A DNA stretch of 64,000 bases from HK1 sp965202735 (GCA_965202735.1 OZ241844.1:1-64000), one strand, 5' to 3'; numbered from the stretch's first letter, positions 1 to 8,788 are shown. A program made the numbers and translations. The notes: a model not told the origin generated them from the sequence alone.

Positions 1-2
1 CA

Positions 3-695
3 AATTTAGTATATAAAATTAAGAACCCTAATACAGGAAAATTGATAGAGCATCCTACTCATGCTTGGAAATACGAATCGACAGAACATGCGCGACATGT
101 AAGAGAAATGCGACTTTGGTGGGGGCAAGACGGAAAAACAAAGTTTCCACGACTAAAGAATTTTCTTGTCGAAATCGAAGAAGGGATGGTTCCAGTTGAT
201 CTATGGAAATATAAAGATACAGGTACCACCGATGAAGGTGGTCATGAAGTCAAAGAGTTGTTTGGAGAATCCGTATTCGATCACCCAAAGCCGACACGAC
301 TTATTCATAGAGTAGTAGCGCTCGCCAGTTCAATTGATATGAACGAGGAAGCGGAAAGACCAATTGCACTTGATTTTTTTTCCGGCTCGGGCACAACAGG
401 GCACGCTATATTTTCACATAATGCAAAGGATGGTGGCTGTTATCGGCAAATTCTTGTTCAACTCCCAGAGCCGCTTGACTACAATAACAAGGACCAACAG
501 AGGGCCGCGAACTACTGCGCAAAACTTGGGAAACCGCGCACGATCGCTGAACTTACCAAGGAACGCCTCCGGCGGGCAGCCGCAAAAGTCGGGAGCGAGA
601 ACCCAGGCTACGACGGCGACCTCGGATTCCGTGTCTTCAAGCTGGACACGTCCAACATACGGGCTTGGGACCTTAGAGATCCCCTCATAATTTAG
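3..695 (+). pseudogene. mod: Type III DNA methyltransferase Mod, N-terminal side fragment
   Basis: The reading frame is already open at the window edge, so the 5' end is missing. It contains the AdoMet-binding motif FFSGSGTTGHA (around base 375), typical of beta-class N6-adenine methylases in which the DPPY motif comes first. After the motif comes a Mod-like C-terminal stretch ending in DTSNIRAWD. The natural frame ends at the IS insertion: the last codons (LRDPLII, stop TAG at 693) come from the inverted repeat of the IS. Removing the IS and one target copy rejoins this frame perfectly to the fragment at 2037. Bases up to about 530 are AT-rich and the rest is GC-rich. Mod would provide both modification and site recognition for the Res subunit downstream. 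Confidence 0.9.
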
Positions 696-2027
696 CTGAG
701 AATTCGTCTGTAACTGACTGAATTAATGTACAGGTTGCAAGACCCGACCATTTCATGCCTCCTTGAGCACACGGCTCGTGTTGCCAACGCGAAGCTCCGG
801 GGTCACGCTCGCGCCTGCGAGCCACCGTGGAGCCATCCGATGTCCCGACCCATCATGCTGCGACGAGACGACATCCGCGAATTCATCACCGCAATGTACG
901 AAGGCGACCTGCACGCGAAGCGGGTCCTGTCGCTGGCCAATGCGACGCTGGGGGTGTTGACCAGCGCCTCGCTGGCGGTGCATGCCATCGGCCAGGGACT
1001 GGCGCAGGCGATGGGCACGCTCGGCAAGCACGGGGTGAAGCAGGTCGACCGGCTGCTGAGCAACAACGGCATCGAGATGGAGACGTTCTTCGACTCCTGG
1101 GTGAAGTACATCGTGGGCGCGCGCTGCGAGGTGGTGGTGGCGCTCGACTGGACGAGCTTCGCGCGCGACGGGCACGAGACGATTGTGCTGTCGATGCTGA
1201 CCGGGCACGGTCGGGCGACCCCGCTGATGTGGCGCACGGTGCAGGCGTCGACGCTGAAAGGCCATCAGAGGGGGCATGAGGATGCGCTGCTGCGTGCGCT
1301 GCGCGGTGCGATGCCCGAGGCGGTGAAGGTCACGGTGGTGGCGGACCGGGGATTCGGCAACGCGCCGATGATGCAGTGCCTGAGCCAGGAGCTCGGCTTC
1401 GAGTACGTGCTTCGCATCCGGGGCAACCTCTGGGTGACGAGCGCGAAGGGCGAGCGGCGCCGGGCGTCGCAGTGGGTGGGCGTGCAGGGGCGCTCGTGCA
1501 CGCTGCGCGGTGCGACGGTGACCGATGCCCATGCCCTGACGGTGGGCAAGGCGGTGTGCGTGCACGCGCCGGCGATGGCCGAGCCGTGGTGCGTGGTGGC
1601 GAGCGAGGAGAAGGTGGCCACCCGCACGCTGATTCGCTATTACGCCAAGCGCTGGGGTATCGAGACGAGCTTTCGCGACCTCAAGGACTGGCGTTTCGGG
1701 ATGGGGATGGGGGCGATGCGGGTGCGTCACACGGCGCGGCGCGACCGCCTGTTGCTGCTCAGCGCGTTGTCGATGGCGTTGTTGACGTTGCTCGGTGCGG
1801 CGGGGGAGCGGTTGGGCTACGACCGGTGGTTGAAGGCGAACACGGTCAAGACCCGCACGCACTCGCTGTTTCGCCAGGGGCTGATGCTCTATCACCATCT
1901 GCCCAACTGGCCCGCGCATCGGCTGCGTCCACTGGTCGAGGAGTTTGCCCACATGCTTGTGGAGCAGCGTGTGTATCGGGAACTCTTCGGGGTCATCTGA
2001 CGGCAAAATAATGAGGGGATGTCTGAG
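672..2027 (+). mobile_element. IS4-family insertion sequence, complete, inserted in mod
   Basis: The element is 1356 bp long with 17-bp terminal inverted repeats (left CTTAGAGATCCCCTCAT at 672-688, right arm 2011-2027) that match at 15 of 17 positions. A perfect 9-bp target duplication GCTTGGGAC lies at 663-671 and 2028-2036. It encodes one transposase. Intact ends and a perfect duplication argue for recent insertion. The 9-bp duplication fits the IS10/IS50-like part of the IS4 family (established knowledge). Confidence 0.93.
840..2000 (+). CDS. IS4-family DDE transposase
   Basis: With the ATG at 840 the protein has 386 residues. The DDE residues can be placed: D103 in ALDWTSF, D169 in VVADRGFGN, and E275 in the signature YYAKRWGIETSFRDLKD, which carries the Y-(2)-R-(3)-E-(6)-K pattern of IS4 transposases. 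The length is usual for the family. The frame is open back to 726, but the first 38 codons look poorly like protein, so 840 is preferred. The stop is 27 bp from the right end of the element. The gene appears intact and could be active. Confidence 0.92.
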   Translation: MSRPIMLRRDDIREFITAMYEGDLHAKRVLSLANATLGVLTSASLAVHAIGQGLAQAMGTLGKHGVKQVDRLLSNNGIEMETFFDSWVKYIVGARCEVVVALDWTSFARDGHETIVLSMLTGHGRATPLMWRTVQASTLKGHQRGHEDALLRALRGAMPEAVKVTVVADRGFGNAPMMQCLSQELGFEYVLRIRGNLWVTSAKGERRRASQWVGVQGRSCTLRGATVTDAHALTVGKAVCVHAPAMAEPWCVVASEEKVATRTLIRYYAKRWGIETSFRDLKDWRFGMGMGAMRVRHTARRDRLLLLSALSMALLTLLGAAGERLGYDRWLKANTVKTRTHSLFRQGLMLYHHLPNWPAHRLRPLVEEFAHMLVEQRVYRELFGVI

Positions 2028-2417
2028 GCTTGGGACCCAAACCCCGACGATCTGAAGGGCGCACTTTTTTCCAGCCTCGACCATATCGTGCCTGGCCGGA
2101 CCGAGCAGGACATCCTCTACGAGCTGCTCCTGAAGCTCGGTCTCGATCTATGCGTCCCCATCGAGACGAAGACCGTCGCGGGCAAGTCCGTGCACGCGGT
2201 CGGCGCCGGGACGCTGCTCGCCTGCCTCGACGAAGCGATCTCCCGCGACGAAGCGGAGCCGCTGGCGGCGGGTATCGCCGACTGGCATGACGCGCTCGCT
2301 CCCGCCGGCGACGCCACCGTCGTCTTCCGCGACAGCGCCTTTGCCGACGACGTCGCCAAGACGAACCTCGCCGAGACCCTGAAGCAGCGCGGCATCGGCA
2401 ACGTGCGAAGCCTGTGA
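2019..2417 (+). pseudogene. mod: Type III methyltransferase Mod, C-terminal fragment
   Basis: The true mod sequence resumes at 2037 (PNPDDLKGALFSS) after the second target copy and runs to the stop at 2415-2417. It carries the conserved Mod tail ILYELLLKLGLDLCVPIET, followed by VGAGTLLACLDEAI. The IS right inverted repeat supplies an in-frame ATG at 2019, so a C-terminal polypeptide of 132 residues could be made separately. However, the purine-rich stretch before it abuts the ATG with almost no spacing. This region of Mod is involved in contacts with Res and in dimerisation in the family. It is directly followed by hicA. Confidence 0.88.
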
Positions 2418-2459
2418 TCCCGCGAAGTCCGTGATCCCGGTCAGTTGAGGAAGCCGCGC

Positions 2460-2714
2460 ATGAACCGGCATGAGAGGCTGTTGCAGACGATCCTCCGCGG
2501 AAGGTCGGACGCGAGCATCCGATTCTCCGATCTGCGAGACCTGATGGAGTATCTCGGATTCGAGGAGCGCATACGCGGGAGCCATCACCTGTTCGACCGG
2601 GAAGGCATTGCGGAAATCGTCAATCTTCAGAGCCGCGACGGCCACGCCAAACCCTACCAGGTGAGGCAGGTCCGGCAGCTCATCCTGAAATACAGACTGG
2701 GAGAAGACGAATGA
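2460..2714 (+). CDS. hicA: HicA-family mRNA interferase toxin
   Basis: This small basic protein (84 residues from ATG 2460; a TTG at 2445 is an alternative) has the HicA fold signature, including the catalytic histidine region GSHHLF and a C-terminal helix PYQVRQVRQLILKY. HicA toxins have a double-stranded-RNA-binding-like fold and cleave mRNA. The stop overlaps the start of hicB by 4 bp, the usual toxin-first order of hicAB. The pair sits between mod and res of a type III restriction system and is probably co-transcribed with it. The start at 2460 was chosen because the ATG is closest to the family N-terminus. Confidence 0.88.
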   Translation: MNRHERLLQTILRGRSDASIRFSDLRDLMEYLGFEERIRGSHHLFDREGIAEIVNLQSRDGHAKPYQVRQVRQLILKYRLGEDE

Positions 2715-2926
2715 TGCACAAGTACGAGATCATTCTCTACTGGAGCAATGAAGATCAGGCGTTCGTCGCCGAGGCCCCGGAACTGCCCGGCTGCATGGCG
2801 CACGGCGACGATCAGGAAACCGCGCTGCGGAACATCAAGGACGCCATGGGATTCTGGATCGATCGTGCGCAGGAACTGGGACGGCCGGTCCCGCAGCCCA
2901 AGGGCGAACGCCTGATGCTGGCCTGA
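2711..2926 (+). CDS. hicB: HicB-family antitoxin
   Basis: The protein has 71 residues with the partial RNase-H-like HicB core: YWSNEDQAFVAEAPELPGC, then a DDQETALRNIKDAM helix. HicB binds and neutralises HicA. This short version lacks a C-terminal HTH or ribbon-helix-helix DNA-binding domain, so autoregulation would have to come from another feature. Its start ATGATG overlaps the hicA stop. The res gene starts 30 bp after its stop, which supports an operon. Confidence 0.88.
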   Translation: MMHKYEIILYWSNEDQAFVAEAPELPGCMAHGDDQETALRNIKDAMGFWIDRAQELGRPVPQPKGERLMLA

Positions 2927-2956
2927 CCGCGAGGCGACGGCGAGAGTCGCCCCGAC

Positions 2957-5935
2957 ATGATGAAGCTTCGTTTCGAGCCCGACCTCGATTTCCAGTTGCA
3001 GGCGGTGGATGCCGTCTGCGACCTGTTCCGCGGGCAGGAAACCTGCCGGACGGAGTTCACGGTCACCAAGAGTCGGCTGGACCCGCAGGAAAGACTGGCC
3101 TTCGCCCGGAACGATCTCGGCGTCGGCAACCGGCTCACGCTGCTCGACGACGAGATTCTCGCCAACCTGAAGGACATTCAGCTTCGTAACGGCCTGCCTC
3201 CGTCCGGGTCGCTGGAGTCCGGCGACTTTACCGTGGAGATGGAGACGGGCACCGGCAAGACCTACGTTTATCTGCGCACGATCTTCGAGCTGAACAAGCG
3301 GTATGGCTTCACCAAGTTCATCATCGTCGTGCCGTCGGTCGCGATCAAGGAGGGCGTCTACAAGTCGCTCCGGATGACCGACGACCACTTCCGGGCGCTC
3401 TATTCGGGCGCACCATTCGAGTACTTCCTCTACGATTCGGTGAAGCTCGGCCAGGTCCGCAATTTCGCGACCAGCCCGCAGATCCAGATCATGGTGGTGA
3501 CGGTCGGGGCGATCAACAAGAAGGACGTCAACAACCTCTACAAGGACAGCGAGAAGACCGGCGGCGAACAGCCGATCGATCTCATCAGGGCCACCCGGCC
3601 GATACTGATCGTGGACGAGCCGCAAAGCGTGGACGGCGGCCTTGCCGGACGGGGCAAGAAAGCGCTGGACGCCATGGACCCGCTCTGCACGCTGCGCTAT
3701 TCGGCAACGCACGTCGACAGGCACCACATGGTCTATCGCCTCGATGCCGTCGATGCCTGGGAGCGCAAGCTGGTCAAGCAGATCGAGGTGGCGTCGGCGA
3801 CCGTGGAGGACGCCCACAACAGGCCCTATGTCCGGCTGATCTCCACAAGCAACAAACGCGGAGTCATCAGCGCGAAAATCGAGCTCGATGTCGAGGCCGC
3901 CGGGGGCGGGGTGCGGCGCCGGGCGAGGACGGTCCAGGACGGCGACGACCTCGAACAGGAGACAGGCCGCGCGGTCTATCGCGACTGCCGCATCGGAGAG
4001 ATTCGGGTTGGGAAAGGGCGTGCATCGGTCGAGCTCCGCGTGCCGGGCGGTGAGTGCTTTCTCCACGAAGGAGAGGCCTGGGGGGACGTGGATGCCGCCG
4101 CGGTTCGACGCCAGATGATCCGGCGGGCCATTCGCGAGCATCTCGACAAGGAGAAACGGCTGCGCCCGCAGGGGATCAAGGTGCTCAGCCTCTTCTTCGT
4201 CGATGCCGTGGAGCGTTACCGCCACTACGACGAGGCCGGCAACGCCGTCAAGGGCGATTACGCCCGCATATTCGAGGAGGAGTATCGATGGCTTGCGCAG
4301 CACCCCGACTATCAGTCGCTGTTCGGGGAAGTCGATCTCGCGGCGGCCGCCGGGGAGGTCCATGACGGTTATTTCTCCATCGACAGGAAGGGCGGCTGGA
4401 CCGATACCGCCGAGAACAACCAGACGAACCGCGACAACGCGGAACGCGCGTACAACCTGATCATGAAGGAGAAGGAGAAGCTGCTCAGTCTCGACGAGCC
4501 GCTAAAGTTCATTTTCTCCCATTCGGCGCTGCGCGAGGGATGGGACAACCCCAATGTCTTCCAGATCTGCGCCCTGCGCGACATCCAGACCGAACGCGAA
4601 CGGCGGCAGACGATCGGGCGCGGGCTGCGTCTTTGCGTGAACCAGGAAGGGGAGCGCTTGCGCGGTTTCGAAGTGAACACGCTCACGGTGATCGCCAGGG
4701 AGAGCTACGAGGAGTTCGCGGAGAACCTGCAACGCGAGATCGAGGAGGACACCGGAATCCGTTTCGGCATCGTCGAGCCCCATCAGTTCGCTCAGGTTCC
4801 AGTGACCGCCGACGGCGAGGATTCGGGAACCCTCGGGTTCGACAAGTCGCAGGCCCTGTATGACCACTTGCGAGCGGAAGGCTACATCGACGCCGCCGGG
4901 AGGATACAGGACTCACTCCGCAAGGCGATCAGGGACGGCAGCTTGGCCCTGCCCGAGCAATTTGCCGAGTACCGGACGGAAATCGAATCCGTCTTGCGGA
5001 AACGCGCGGGAAGCCTCGACATCAAGAATGCCGACGAACGCCAGACCGTCCGCCCGCGTCAGGCCGTGCTCGAGAGCGCGGAATTCAAGGCACTATGGGA
5101 CCGCATCAAGCACAAGACGACCTACCGGGTGTCCTTCTGCAACAAAGCCCTGCTGAAAAAATCGGCCGCCGCATTGCAGAGAGCGGAGCGGATCCCCCGG
5201 ACCCGGCTGCAATGGCGCAAGGCGGACATCGCCATCGGTCAGGCGGGCGTGGAGGCTACAGAGACCGACGGGGCGGCGACCGTCGTTCTCGAAGAGACCG
5301 GGGTCGAGCTGCCCGACCTGCTCACCGAGCTTCAGGACCGGACGCAGCTTACCCGGCGCAGCATTTACAAAATCCTGGTCGACAGCCATCGTCTCGGAGA
5401 CTTCAGGCGCAATCCGCAGCAGTTCATCAAGATTGCGGCCCAGGCCATCAACGGTTGCAAACAGAGAGCGCTGGTGGAAGGCATCAAATACCAATGGATA
5501 GGGGACGCATCACATTACGCGCAGGAGTTGTTCCAGCAGGAAGAGCTGACCGGCTATCTCAAGAACATGCTGGATGCGAAGAAATCGGTCTACGAGAAGG
5601 TCGTTTACGAATCCGGAATCGAGCAACGGTTCGCAGACGATCTGGAAAGGAATACAGCCGTCAGAGTTTACGCCAAGCTGCCCGGCTGGTTCACCGTGCC
5701 GACGCCTCTCGGAACCTACAATCCGGACTGGGCGGTTCTGGTCGAACCCGAAGCGGGTGATGAACGGCTGTACCTCGTCGTCGAAACGAAGGGAAGCATG
5801 CTACTCGGCGATCTCCGGCGCAATGAAGATGCAAAAATCGAATACGGCAGGGCGCATTTTCAAGCGCTCAACAAGGTCTCGGAGAACCCTGCCCGCTACG
5901 AGGTTGCCGCCAGCGTTGGCCAATTGCTGGCGTAA
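2957..5935 (+). CDS. res: Type III restriction enzyme, Res subunit
   Basis: The 992-residue protein is full length for the family. The N-terminal SF2 helicase/translocase part has Walker A GTGKT at residues 98-102, a DEPQ box at 220-223 and a later arginine-finger motif IGRGLRLC. The C-terminal endonuclease domain has a PD-(D/E)XK arrangement with D924 in NPDW and E943-T-K945. Res translocates on DNA and cleaves when two Mod-bound sites interact. Without intact Mod, type III Res enzymes normally do not cut, so the IS in mod probably silences this system. The ATG at 2957 (MMKLRFEP) is the family-like start. Confidence 0.95.
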   Translation: MMKLRFEPDLDFQLQAVDAVCDLFRGQETCRTEFTVTKSRLDPQERLAFARNDLGVGNRLTLLDDEILANLKDIQLRNGLPPSGSLESGDFTVEMETGTGKTYVYLRTIFELNKRYGFTKFIIVVPSVAIKEGVYKSLRMTDDHFRALYSGAPFEYFLYDSVKLGQVRNFATSPQIQIMVVTVGAINKKDVNNLYKDSEKTGGEQPIDLIRATRPILIVDEPQSVDGGLAGRGKKALDAMDPLCTLRYSATHVDRHHMVYRLDAVDAWERKLVKQIEVASATVEDAHNRPYVRLISTSNKRGVISAKIELDVEAAGGGVRRRARTVQDGDDLEQETGRAVYRDCRIGEIRVGKGRASVELRVPGGECFLHEGEAWGDVDAAAVRRQMIRRAIREHLDKEKRLRPQGIKVLSLFFVDAVERYRHYDEAGNAVKGDYARIFEEEYRWLAQHPDYQSLFGEVDLAAAAGEVHDGYFSIDRKGGWTDTAENNQTNRDNAERAYNLIMKEKEKLLSLDEPLKFIFSHSALREGWDNPNVFQICALRDIQTERERRQTIGRGLRLCVNQEGERLRGFEVNTLTVIARESYEEFAENLQREIEEDTGIRFGIVEPHQFAQVPVTADGEDSGTLGFDKSQALYDHLRAEGYIDAAGRIQDSLRKAIRDGSLALPEQFAEYRTEIESVLRKRAGSLDIKNADERQTVRPRQAVLESAEFKALWDRIKHKTTYRVSFCNKALLKKSAAALQRAERIPRTRLQWRKADIAIGQAGVEATETDGAATVVLEETGVELPDLLTELQDRTQLTRRSIYKILVDSHRLGDFRRNPQQFIKIAAQAINGCKQRALVEGIKYQWIGDASHYAQELFQQEELTGYLKNMLDAKKSVYEKVVYESGIEQRFADDLERNTAVRVYAKLPGWFTVPTPLGTYNPDWAVLVEPEAGDERLYLVVETKGSMLLGDLRRNEDAKIEYGRAHFQALNKVSENPARYEVAASVGQLLA

Positions 5936-6059
5936 ACTGTTGTGAATTGACTTCTACCCTGAGACTTCCATTCTGCCAAGTAGACTGTCGGGCACGCCTG
6001 GATTGTCCGCTGCTGCGGTAATATCCATATCCGCGTACCCGCGTTCGAGGACATGGCCC

Positions 6060-6662
6060 TCAGTCCTCGACCGGCCAGTCCTCCCGCGTCTGCGCGCCCC
6101 ACGGCTCGCGGGCGAAGATCCGCCGGACCATGGGCGCGAAATGCTCGAGGGGGCGGGTGTGGCAGGCGGGGTCGAACGCCATCTGGTCGTAGTCGCCGGT
6201 GAAGCGCACCGTCATCTCGTATGCCGGATGGTCCCGGTAGCGCTCGCGGGCGTGCCTGTCCAGCCCGATCTTGTCCCAGAAGTAGTACCCCTGAAAGATG
6301 TCGTGGTGCCTGAGCATCCAGCAGGTGTGCCGCGCCACGAACGGGCGCAGGACTTCGGCGCCGAGGACCGCGTGGTTGTGCGGCGCGAGCGAATCGCCGA
6401 TGTCGTGCAGCAGGCCGGCGACGACGATCTCCTCGCACTCGCCCGCGTCCTCGGCCCGGGTCGCGGTCTGCAGCGAGTGCGCGTAGCGGTCGATCCGCCC
6501 GCCCGGGAACGTGTGGCGCAGCGACTCCATGAAGGCGAGCAGCCGCTCCGGCGTCGCGGCCATGAAGGGTCTCGCGAGCGCCGCCTGGAGCGCGTAGTCC
6601 TCCACCGTGCCTTCGTCCATCCGCACGTAGCCCACCTTCCGCTCTTCCGCTGCCTCGGCCAT
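6060..6662 (-). CDS. HD-domain metal-dependent hydrolase (PhnZ-like)
   Basis: A 200-residue HD-superfamily protein. The metal ligands are visible in RYAHSLQ, in the HD doublet of GLLHDIGDSL, and in LRHHDIFQGYYF. These proteins are phosphohydrolases or, in the PhnZ/myo-inositol-oxygenase branch, mixed-valent di-iron oxygenases. The extra aromatic residues after the third histidine pair resemble the latter, but a substrate cannot be assigned. The start at 6662 follows a good ribosome-binding sequence (GGAGGAG) seven bases upstream. It is a single gene, convergent with res. Confidence 0.75.
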   Translation of the reverse strand: MAEAAEERKVGYVRMDEGTVEDYALQAALARPFMAATPERLLAFMESLRHTFPGGRIDRYAHSLQTATRAEDAGECEEIVVAGLLHDIGDSLAPHNHAVLGAEVLRPFVARHTCWMLRHHDIFQGYYFWDKIGLDRHARERYRDHPAYEMTVRFTGDYDQMAFDPACHTRPLEHFAPMVRRIFAREPWGAQTREDWPVED

Positions 6663-6827
6663 CTTCGGTCTCCTCCGGTGCACGGACCCGTTCGTTTCCG
6701 GACGCCGGACGCCGCCGGCGGCGTGAACGTCCCGCGACCCGCCCGCCTCATCGCGTCGCGGGTCCGGAACGCTACTCCACGAGCGGGCGCCGGACAACGG
6801 TCGCCGTTCACGGTCGCCGTTCACGAG

Positions 6828-6950
6828 CAGCGATTCCCGCTCACGTCCGGAGAGGCCGTACCGTGGCGGGATTCTGGCGCGGTTTCGGCCACCAGGGCGT
6901 TCAATAGAGGGGATTTCAGAAGCATGTTCCCGCCTGGCGGGAATGGCTGG
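6828..6950 (-). repeat. Family D MITE-like element, copy 1
   Basis: This 123-bp element has ends CAGCGATTCCCGC and GCGGGAATGGCTG. It is flanked by gttcacgag (6819-6827) and gttcacgac (6951-6959), an 8 of 9 target duplication. Its orientation is opposite to the copies at 26369 and 43110. No coding capacity is seen. Confidence 0.8.
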
Positions 6951-6975
6951 TTCACGACCGCCGTTCGCGGGCAGC

Positions 6976-7033
6976 GCCCCGGTTCGACTCCGGGACCGTC
7001 ATGTCGCGTTGAGGAAGAAAGTCGAACCGGGGC
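6976..7033. repeat. Family A inverted-repeat element, copy 1
   Basis: This 58-bp element has perfect 14-bp arms (GCCCCGGTTCGACT / AGTCGAACCGGGGC) around the family core ccgggaccgtcatgtcgcg..gaggaagaa. Related copies lie at 14449, 14835, 16605 and 17258. Confidence 0.8.
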
Positions 7034-7111
7034 ACCACCCGTTCGCGAGTCCCGGCGCGCCGGCGCCCGCTCCGGAGGCGCTCCGGTGCATGGCGGGCTC
7101 GTATCCGGGAC

Positions 7112-8125
7112 TCAGTAGGTGTCGAACATGCGCTGGAGCCCTTCCCGGTCGCGCGTGCGGGTGAGGCCGAGCATCAGCAGGATGCGCGCCTTTTGCGGAG
7201 TCAGGTTGTCGGTGGTCACGCTGCCGGGCGCGTGCGACGCGCCGAGTCCCGGAACCCGGCCGCTCCCGACCCGCGAGCAGTGCGCGACCGCGACCCCTGC
7301 GCGCACCGCCTCGTTCAACGCCTCGAGCTGGGCCGGAGGCACGAGTCCGGGCGCGAACCCCGCCGCGACGATGCCCTGCGCGCCGGCGTCGACGCAGGCC
7401 CGGACCAGCGCCCCGTCCGCGCCCGCGTAGGCGTGGACGACATCCACCCGGGGCAGGGCTTCGATGTCGCTCACGTCGAACTCGGTGTCCGGCGCGCGCC
7501 GGCGCAGCGGCGCGCGGTAGAACGCCACGCCGTCGGCGTCGGCGTCGGCATGCCCGAGGGCGCCGAAATCGGGGCTTCGAAACGTCTGCAGTCGAAGGGT
7601 CGAGGTCTTGGTGCCTTCGCGCGCGGCCTGGATCTCGTCGTTCAGCACGATCATGACCCCCATTCCGCGCGCGTGCGGCGAGCCCGCGGTGCGCACCGCG
7701 TTCACGAGGTTGAGCGGGCCGTCGCCGGAGACCGCGGTGGCGGGGCGCTGCGCACCGACCAGCACCACCGGAACGTCCACCCGGAGCGCGAGGTTGAGGA
7801 AGTACGCCGTCTCCTCGAGAGTCGCGGTGCCGTGGGTGATCACGATGCCGTCGAGCTCCGGGCGCTCGGCGACCAGCGCGTGGATCCTCGACGCGAGCGC
7901 GAGCCAGTCGCCGGGGCCGATGCCGTGGCTCTGCAGCACGTCGTGCGCGACCGGCGTGACGCGCGCGACCTGGGCGAGCTCCGGGGTGCGCGCCAGCAGC
8001 TCGTCGATGGGGAGCATCTGCCTGCGGTCGATGTAGCGCACGAGCTCGAGCCCGTGGCCTCCGACGGACGCGATGGTCCCACCGGTGCCGATGACCGCGA
8101 TCGAGGGTCTGCGGGGCGCGCTCAT
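7112..8125 (-). CDS. L-asparaginase (asparaginase/glutaminase family)
   Basis: The 337-residue protein has both family signatures: the N-terminal VIGTGGTIAS (catalytic Thr about residue 15) and GIVITHGTATLEETAYFL (second Thr with Asp/Glu). The C-terminal allosteric-type domain is complete. The enzyme hydrolyses asparagine to aspartate and ammonia. No signal peptide is visible, so a cytoplasmic type I-like role is likely. The ATG at 8125 overlaps the stop of an upstream short-chain dehydrogenase remnant by 4 bp, suggesting it was the last gene of a decayed operon. Confidence 0.9.
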   Translation of the reverse strand: MSAPRRPSIAVIGTGGTIASVGGHGLELVRYIDRRQMLPIDELLARTPELAQVARVTPVAHDVLQSHGIGPGDWLALASRIHALVAERPELDGIVITHGTATLEETAYFLNLALRVDVPVVLVGAQRPATAVSGDGPLNLVNAVRTAGSPHARGMGVMIVLNDEIQAAREGTKTSTLRLQTFRSPDFGALGHADADADGVAFYRAPLRRRAPDTEFDVSDIEALPRVDVVHAYAGADGALVRACVDAGAQGIVAAGFAPGLVPPAQLEALNEAVRAGVAVAHCSRVGSGRVPGLGASHAPGSVTTDNLTPQKARILLMLGLTRTRDREGLQRMFDTY

Positions 8126-8394
8126 GCGCCGCGGGCCAGGCCGCCGTCGCCCCGGAGGTGCCGGCCGGTGACATAGCCGTCGCCATCGCCGGTGCCGTAG
8201 CCAGTGGCGCAGCCGGTGACATAGCCGGCGCCGTCGCCGAGGAGGAATGCCGCGGTCCTCGCGGTCTCCGCCACCGTGCCGGTCCGCCGCATGGGGACCT
8301 TCGCCGCCCGGTCCCCGCCGTGCGGGAGGCTGTCGATGAAGCCGGCGCCGCGTCCGGCCGCGGCGGCGACGATGGCGGCCTTGCCTGATGTCAT
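8122..8394 (-). pseudogene. Short-chain dehydrogenase/reductase remnant
   Basis: The 90-codon frame starts like an SDR (GKAAIVAAAAGRGAGF, a spoiled TGxxxGxG dinucleotide motif) and then jumps to the C-terminal SDR region (RRTGTVAETARTAAFLLGDGAGYVTG). The catalytic Ser-Tyr-Lys segment is missing, so an internal deletion is inferred. Bases 8155-8235 hold an imperfect in-frame duplication of the GYVTG codons. The frame keeps 4-bp ATGA overlaps with both neighbours. Confidence 0.7.
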
Positions 8395-8681
8395 GGAGGC
8401 GGTCCCCTTGCCGGCCGATTCCGGGGAGCGGCTCTACCCCGGCTTCGCCGACTCGTCGTGGATTCTGCCGATTCTGATTCTTTTCCGCGACCCAGGTGAT
8501 TGAACACTTCTTCATCGCGGACTTTGACCTTCCAGTCCTCTATGATGACCTTGAATTTAAATTGGCATTCCTCTGACGGGCACTCGCGATCGAAGTAGCC
8601 ATCCTCGTCATAGGAAATGGGCACCGAGATGCTGGTAGTTCCGTCGAGCTGCTGCATCGATCGTTTCGTTTCTTCAAACAC
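8391..8681 (-). pseudogene. Truncated zinc-ribbon-type hypothetical protein
   Basis: The first 60 residues look like a real conserved protein: DGYFDRECPSEECQFKFKV has a CxxxxC half-site, followed by DEEVFNHLG, where homologous proteins (as I recall them) continue with a second Cys pair (CGH). Here the sequence turns into low-quality basic text after residue 65. The second half of the metal site is therefore lost and the gene is probably a 3'-truncated fossil. Its stop overlaps the start of the SDR remnant. Confidence 0.5.
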
Positions 8682-8788
8682 GGCGTTGCCTTTTCTCCTG
8701 AGTGGTAACTGCGTCGCGGCTTTTCTCGGGTCTATAGTTCCAAGCGATCGCTTTGTAGCTGCGTGGCAGAAAATGCCTTGCAGCGAGG

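Larger units (their letters stand above)
6663..7111. other. Intergenic region with repeats A and D
   Basis: No convincing gene is seen. The stretch holds one complete family D element (6828-6950) with its duplication and one family A element (6976-7033), followed by a degenerate family F-like tail. A short tandem repeat (tcgccgttcacggtcgccgttcac) directly precedes element D. Confidence 0.7.

Noticed and set aside
753..2084. Long open frame on the minus strand across the IS4 transposase
   Set aside because: It mirrors the transposase in a GC-rich gene, has His/Arg/Pro-rich text without domain sense, and has no support beyond length.
2654..4363. Minus-strand frame of 569 codons opposite res
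   Set aside because: It is antisense to a fully recognisable Res subunit. Its composition is typical of the complementary frame in GC-rich DNA.
6970..7000. tRNA T-arm-like sequence (ggttcgactcc)
   Set aside because: It is part of the family A inverted repeat. There is no acceptor stem, D-arm or anticodon arm around it, and other A copies do not keep the word.
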